DNA from: Monosporascus cannonballus
Taxonomy: Eukaryota; Ascomycota; Sordariomycetes; Xylariales
DNA: 25,057 nt
Direction: 5' to 3'
Assembly: GCA_004154925.1 (NCBI GenBank)
Contig: QJNS01000490.1
Span: forward strand, 1 to 25,057
The notes beneath the pieces are model-generated. The model saw only the letters and a program-made list of their open reading frames with translations. It ran no database searches and was not told the DNA's origin. Positions 20,690-25,057 of this stretch are shown one piece after another. The translations under genes and the position numbers were made by a program. Each line of letters begins with the position of its first letter. Position 1 is the stretch's first letter.

Positions 20690-21458
20690 CCCCCCCTGCT
20701 TCTTGGAGCCCAAGGTGGTCCAGCAAATTCAGTACAATGATGGCTTTGAATAGGTTTTCTCACAAATCCAATTGGACTGCGGCGTACAAGGTCGCTTGAC
20801 TATTCATATTCCAAGCCCCGAGGTGGTCGATTCTTCTCTTGGCTGCCGAAGCAACCATTGCCTGTTCGAATCGGACTAGAGCCTTGTTCCCTTGTGTCAT
20901 GATCCATTCATTCGGTTTCTCTCCCGCCGCGTTAGGTGTCACGAGGAGGATTGGTAGTTGACCGTCGCGGGCGCTGCTGTCATGTCGCACCCCACGATTC
21001 TTCGGCGGGAGCCGGAAGGTCTGATAACCGAATCCAGCCAAGCGCCACACTATCTTGGCTCGAGGTTCTTCCAAATCCCGTAGCCTAATATGAAGTCGTT
21101 GGACCGGAGTGTAGGGGGCTTGATAGCTTCCTTGAGCCAATGTACTTCCTCATCCGGAATAGGATACCGAACAATCAGCTCCACCGCAGAAGTATATAAG
21201 GGGCTGGACAACCGTCCATATGGACACCTTAGTTCGCAGCTCCATACCTTGTCCACCTGATTGGAGCACCCGTAGACTCGGCGCATCATTCTTAAGCACA
21301 TCATCTGTGCGATAGATGCCTCGGATGTCGAATTGATTGTAGCAGAAGCCCTGGCGCCTATCTCGGCCCATCAGCCAGGGCAGTGGACGATCATAACAAG
21401 GGGGACCTTTGGATATACCGCTCGTCATCACTGAAGTTGTAATCCGTGATGCCGCCAT
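20690..21458 (-). pseudogene. Degraded gene resembling a fungal SGNH/GDSL-hydrolase-like family
   Basis: Three minus-strand frames give successive, non-overlapping pieces in the order expected for one protein. First, to about 21175: FCYNQFDIRGIYRTDDVLK, then GGQGMELRTKVSIW and VVQPLIYFCGG. Second, about 21170-21060: RYPIPDEEVHWLKEAI and RSNDFILGYGIWKNLE. Third, from about 21060: AKIVWRLAGFGYQTF, LPILLVTPNAAGEKPNEW and RIDHLGAWNM. A TGA at 20762-20760 then interrupts, but the same frame continues as ENLFKAIIVLNLLDHLG to about 20690. This matches, from memory, a fungal family ending in YDGVHxDxRxNLIKAMMVLNWL. At the equivalent of the conserved His the copy reads Gln (AAVQLDL). The pieces imply two frameshifts and one stop. 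I am fairly sure it is one decayed gene, less sure of the family name. The true 5' end is not located. Confidence 0.6.
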
Positions 21459-22430
21459 AGCCCATTTCTTCTCGAATCAGACGTCTATGGCTCCGATGAC
21501 GTGTCTTAACATGGAATCTCCATTAGAACGACTTGAGAAAATCGGTTTAGGATCTTGCACACCTCCGGTGTCGTACCACCGCAGGTCGCAGCCTCGAGGC
21601 ACCCCACCAAACCCGACCACTGTCCGACATAGCCTTCAGCGCAAAACTTTTGTCGGGACAGATAGGCTCAAATGGTATGTGTGGGTCAATTTACGAGATA
21701 TCGCAATCGGTGCCGCGGTGCTTGAAAGTGGCAAACGTATCCTTCGAGTCCTGATGAGCCTCTGCGTGACTCGCCGGTGGGAAGGTACCCTCGCAAGATG
21801 GGCAATTCTTAGCTGTATCCTCGTGATATTTCGCGATGAGCTGATGGCAAAGAGGAGTACGCCGAAAATGAAGATTTCACTGCCACGCCGGCGCCAGAAC
21901 CTTCCTATGCTATTCGAAAGGGGGTCGCGATATGGTCTAGGACGGAGCAGCGACGTTGCATCACCCCGGAAGCTCTCGGAACTGGAAATTGGACGGCGTT
22001 TTGTACATTTCGGTTGGCTCTGCGGGCTGAATGAACCCGTGAGTTGCATGACGCCTGTATCGCTGTCTTTATTCCGCTCTATGTCGATCTGTGACCCCGA
22101 TGGTTTGGGGGAAGGAAATACAGAAGCCGTTCGTCGGCCGCCACCCACACTTCACTCGAAGCAAAAGCCGACCCCCTCAAGAAAGAGGTGCTACGAAAAG
22201 GCATATTTCCCTGTAGGAGCGTTCGACTCTTCCCAAATATTCGTGTAACAACATCTTATACGATATTTATGGCTGTGTAATACGTACTGTACCGTATGAT
22301 CAGTATGCCATTTTAAGTCGCCAGAATCCAGTTGTAGCACTTTAAGGGTGTATTATATGCACTCTTACACGACCTCGCCGACCTTGAGAAACGCGGAGGA
22401 AAATGATCTGAGGCAACGTTTAATCTCGTG
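21459..22430. other. Unassigned region flanking the SGNH-like relic
   Basis: A 279-codon plus-strand open frame (21409-22248, TTG start; first in-frame ATG near 21487) overlaps the relic at its left end and has no recognisable domain. A 170-codon minus-strand frame lies at 22148-21636, and a third minus-strand reading has a CPSCEGTF motif near 21805-21790. With three competing readings and no family match I call no gene. Parts of it may be further 5' remains of the relic. Confidence 0.3.
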
Positions 22431-22723
22431 ACTTCAAAACATCTTAGCACTTACTCGACATCGAAATTCTCGATCTTATAGTGCCCAATCAACGAACCCT
22501 ATAGAACCATTCTTCGATAGTCCCGTACGCAGGGCTTCTCGATATCTGCGACCGCCAATGCGGACCTCCCAAATATTTGCTAAGTTTGAAGAGAGTTTTC
22601 GGCCATACAAAGAGTTGTTTTCCCGTTATACCGACGTTATTTCTGTAGAGGCTTGCACCAGGTGCTCGGGCATGGAGCCCGGCAGTGGGAATTTTGATAC
22701 ATCGAATCGTCTGCAACGATAGA
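22431..22723 (+). other. Open frame without a start codon, possible exon relic
   Basis: One frame is open for about 97 codons between a TGA and the TAG at about 22721-22723. It has no ATG near its beginning. It reads RNSRSYSAQSTNPIEPFFDS, then RTSQIFAKFEESFRPYKELF, then VEACTRCSGMEPGSGNF. An AG acceptor (ATCTTAG) at about 22446 could begin an exon. A 128-codon minus-strand frame covers the same DNA. I recognise neither. Confidence 0.2.
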
Positions 22724-25015
22724 CCACGTGATGCTCCACATGATCTCAAGATAATTCCAGTGGCCAGCCTTTTGCAGCTTTGAGTTTGATCCTTTAAATG
22801 GCCCGAACCAAACAATCCTTCACTTACCTTGCCTAACAGAGTATCGTCAGAATTTGATACACGCCACTCTACCAACTTCGTAAGGCTCTATTGGATAACT
22901 TCTCCTATGGGTTTCTTACCTTCAACGTCTCGCAGCCCGTCACTGTGCTTAACAATTGAGAGCGCAGGCCTGCCAATCATCCCCTAAGCGATAAACCCGG
23001 TCTGTGTCTGCACATGCTACCGATGCAAGGCACTGGCGCTCCAATATCGCTACCAAAAGTTTAGCAACAAGGCAGCAAAGCGGAAGAGCTATGGTCCTGA
23101 GAAAAAGCACATGTAGGCGTCTTTGTGTATCGTGTACTATTGCTGCAGCGACGCGATACTCCCGAGCAGAACTCGCTAATTCAGAGAGAGGTCGAGAAGA
23201 AGAGGTCGGCCGATCTACCTATAGCGACCGATCCGCCGGGCCCCCCTCTCGTGCGGGCCAAGTTCTCGGTCGACAAAATGGACGCACTTGCAGTTGTTCA
23301 CAGCAACTCGCGACTACCTACGCGTAAATGCCGCTGCCTAGCAGAAGAAGAAAATGCATGCATCGGCGCGCGTCCGGTCCACCAGATTCGAGCAATAGTG
23401 CGTGGATACCTGCAGTCTGGAGTAAGTAGGTGATGATTAGAGGAGCCAGTCTAAATGCGCAGCCCGGCGAAGAAGGGCCTCTTCCGGGCGCCGCGACACC
23501 GGCACGAGCCCAGACCGATGATGGTCCCTCCCTGCTAACCTCGGGTCGGGTCGTACGGGGCCGAACAGTCTGCATGAAATAACGCCTGTGGGTTTGCGCC
23601 TTATGATTTGTTTGGGGTTGCGCCGTACGAGCTTGGGTTGGCCCAGGCTGACCTAAGGCAGATCAGCCATCCCTAGCGGAGTCTGGGAGTACTAGGTAGG
23701 TAGAGCCAGTCGCTGACTCGGTGATAAAGAATCCGTCGATTGTGAATTGTGGGCAGAGAGATCGAATAAACCCCATAGGACCCGCATCTCTCCACCAGTT
23801 CGTTTCTCACTTTAACAACCCCCGCAGCGTAAAAGATCTCGGCGCCTACGTTTCTCGAGGAAATGCACGATTCGAGTGAGAAACGGCTGGCGGCCCAGCG
23901 GCCTCCTCATCTAATCTCTTGGAGGTCGAGCCGGTATGGTATGGCCTCTGAATATCATTTGTATGTAGTAGGGCTGAAAGGGATATGAGTCTAGCAGCGA
24001 AGCCGCGCATTGATCTTCCTGCTAGGGGCTTTAGCGTGACGCTAACGCACGGTAGAGTTGTACCTGCCGGGGACTCGGGTCTCTCTGCACAGGACCTTGC
24101 AGGACGTTGCGCTAACCTCAGCCCTGTACCATCACTTTCACCTAACAGCAGACTCCGATGGCCGCCCGAAGATTCGAAGGCTCCGGCATCGTAATTGGGC
24201 TGTGGCTGAACTTGTTGCTCTATATGGGACATTCGCGGCTCCATCATTCCAGATAGATGGCTTTGCTTACGGTTTTACAAATAATCTCGACATGAGTCAT
24301 TAAGCGACAGAGAATGGAGTTGAAAGTTGAGTTAGGGGAGTCCCGATATTGCCAAGACGCTTGACGAGAGGCGCATGGGGCTACACGGCAACCACGAAGA
24401 CTTAGGCGTTATGGGCCAAGAAACGCTGGTGTATTCGCTAGAACCCAATTCATTGCTAATGTAGGCACCGGTGCCTGATGTGGCAGCATCGAACGTCCTG
24501 ACGATGCGAAGAGAGGCGGAGTTTCCAGGTATACGAGCGGATGGATGCATCGCATGCTGCTTGATGATCGGCCCGGATCGAACTCGATAGGTATGAAGAG
24601 TCTCAATAACCCTAGGGAACTTTGAAGGGGTATTGTTCTCTGTGTTAGTCAACTTAGACATGTGCCCCGATTAGTCAGTCTACTAAGCCGCCCCGTGAGG
24701 AGACCTTCCCACCACCGTATCTCTTGGACCGGGAATCCTTGAAGTGGCGCGTGCTCCCTATACGAGTCTCACGCGAGCGTCTTGGTCCAATGCCGACGAT
24801 GGCCGGTAGTTTGTTCTAAACGGACGAACGCGCCATTAGCGATGGGCTTTGCTGCGTTTATCTATAGCCTTACTTTCCCGCTAGACGCGGCGGTCGCTAA
24901 ACTAAGTACACGTCAAGATCGAGTAACGCTTTTGTGAATGGCTCGGGACCCAAGTATGACTTTGATAATGTCTCGCCGGGGGGACTTGCATAGAGCTCAG
25001 CTCGCGAACCCTGCG
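22724..25015. other. Region with short ORFs only, no supported gene
   Basis: The larger open frames are 23125-23433 (+, 102 codons), 24247-23846 (-, 133 codons, ATG) and 24661-24332 (-, 109 codons, ATG). The 24247 frame starts with a Gln/Pro-rich stretch (MSHIEQQVQPQPNYDAG) that could be a regulator N-terminus, but it soon loses any pattern. None shows a domain, splice-supported continuation or codon bias that separates it from chance. I find no tRNA or repeat. Confidence 0.4.
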
Positions 25016-25019
25016 ATGG

Positions 25020-25057
25020 AAAAAGAAAAAAAAAGGGGGGGGGAGGGGGGAGGGGGG
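25020..25057. repeat. Terminal homopurine tract (A-run then G-runs)
   Basis: The window ends in an A-rich run with single G interruptions, followed by nine G, then AGGGGGG twice. This is not a TTAGGG-type telomere repeat. Together with the T-rich start it suggests the ends of a contig broken at homopolymers. Confidence 0.9.

Noticed and set aside
20865..20880. GTTCGAATC, resembling a tRNA T-loop
   Set aside because: No acceptor stem, D-arm or anticodon arm can be folded around it, and it lies inside the SGNH-like relic.
21409..22248. 279-codon plus-strand open frame
   Set aside because: It starts at a TTG, has no recognisable domain, overlaps the SGNH-like relic on the other strand at its left end, and competes with a 170-codon minus-strand frame. 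I list it only as unassigned.
25020..25057. Possible telomere
   Set aside because: The G-runs are not TTAGGG-type units and show no fixed period. A homopolymer tract at a contig end fits better.
1..25057. CRISPR arrays, bacterial operons, rRNA
   Set aside because: I found no spaced direct repeats, no ribosome-binding-site-led gene strings and no rRNA segments. The spliced genes show eukaryotic DNA.

Overview
The window looks like nuclear DNA of a filamentous ascomycete (Pezizomycotina). The evidence is short GT-AG introns of about 46-200 nt with fungal donors (GTATGT, GTGAGT, GTAAGT) and CTAAC/CTGAC branch points, a Zn2Cys6 transcription factor, a LaeA-like methyltransferase, an HMG-box gene and a fungal-type JmjC fragment. 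Intact genes are sparse and separated by long stretches with no recognisable coding. Several of those stretches hold decayed genes. The window begins in a T-rich tract and ends in an A-then-G tract, as a small contig broken at low-complexity DNA would.

Layout. 1-118: polypyrimidine tract. About 129-455 (+): broken JmjC fragment. 1151-1453 (+): uncertain ORF. 1431-2560 (-): HMG-box gene with one recognisable intron, three in-frame stops of the C-to-T-at-CpA type and two frame changes, called a pseudogene. 2741-5980: no gene, but a perfect 12-bp inverted repeat. 5981-7772: CT-rich leader/promoter region. 7773-10393 (+): two-exon, 855-residue type II membrane protein with an EGF-like module. 10730-13250: no confident gene. 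13253-14148 (+): 3' part of a gene for a C-terminally anchored Ser/Pro-rich protein. 14995-17880 (+): six-exon Zn2Cys6 transcription factor with a Gly-Gln repeat and one unresolved reading-frame junction. 18084-19623 (-): seven-exon LaeA-like methyltransferase whose splice junctions all keep frame. About 20690-21458 (-): decayed gene resembling a fungal SGNH/GDSL-hydrolase-like family. 22250-25057: ORF fragments I could not identify, then the terminal homopurine tract.

Working together. The transcription factor and the LaeA-like methyltransferase are convergent neighbours about 200 bp apart. Both families often act in control of secondary metabolism and development, but no biosynthetic backbone enzyme is present, so a cluster cannot be claimed. 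The broken genes carry stops and frame changes. In the HMG gene the stops match the signature of repeat-induced point mutation (RIP), although simple decay explains them too. The best candidates for new biology are the EGF-module membrane protein, the methyltransferase/transcription-factor pair, and the pattern of decay in the HMG gene.
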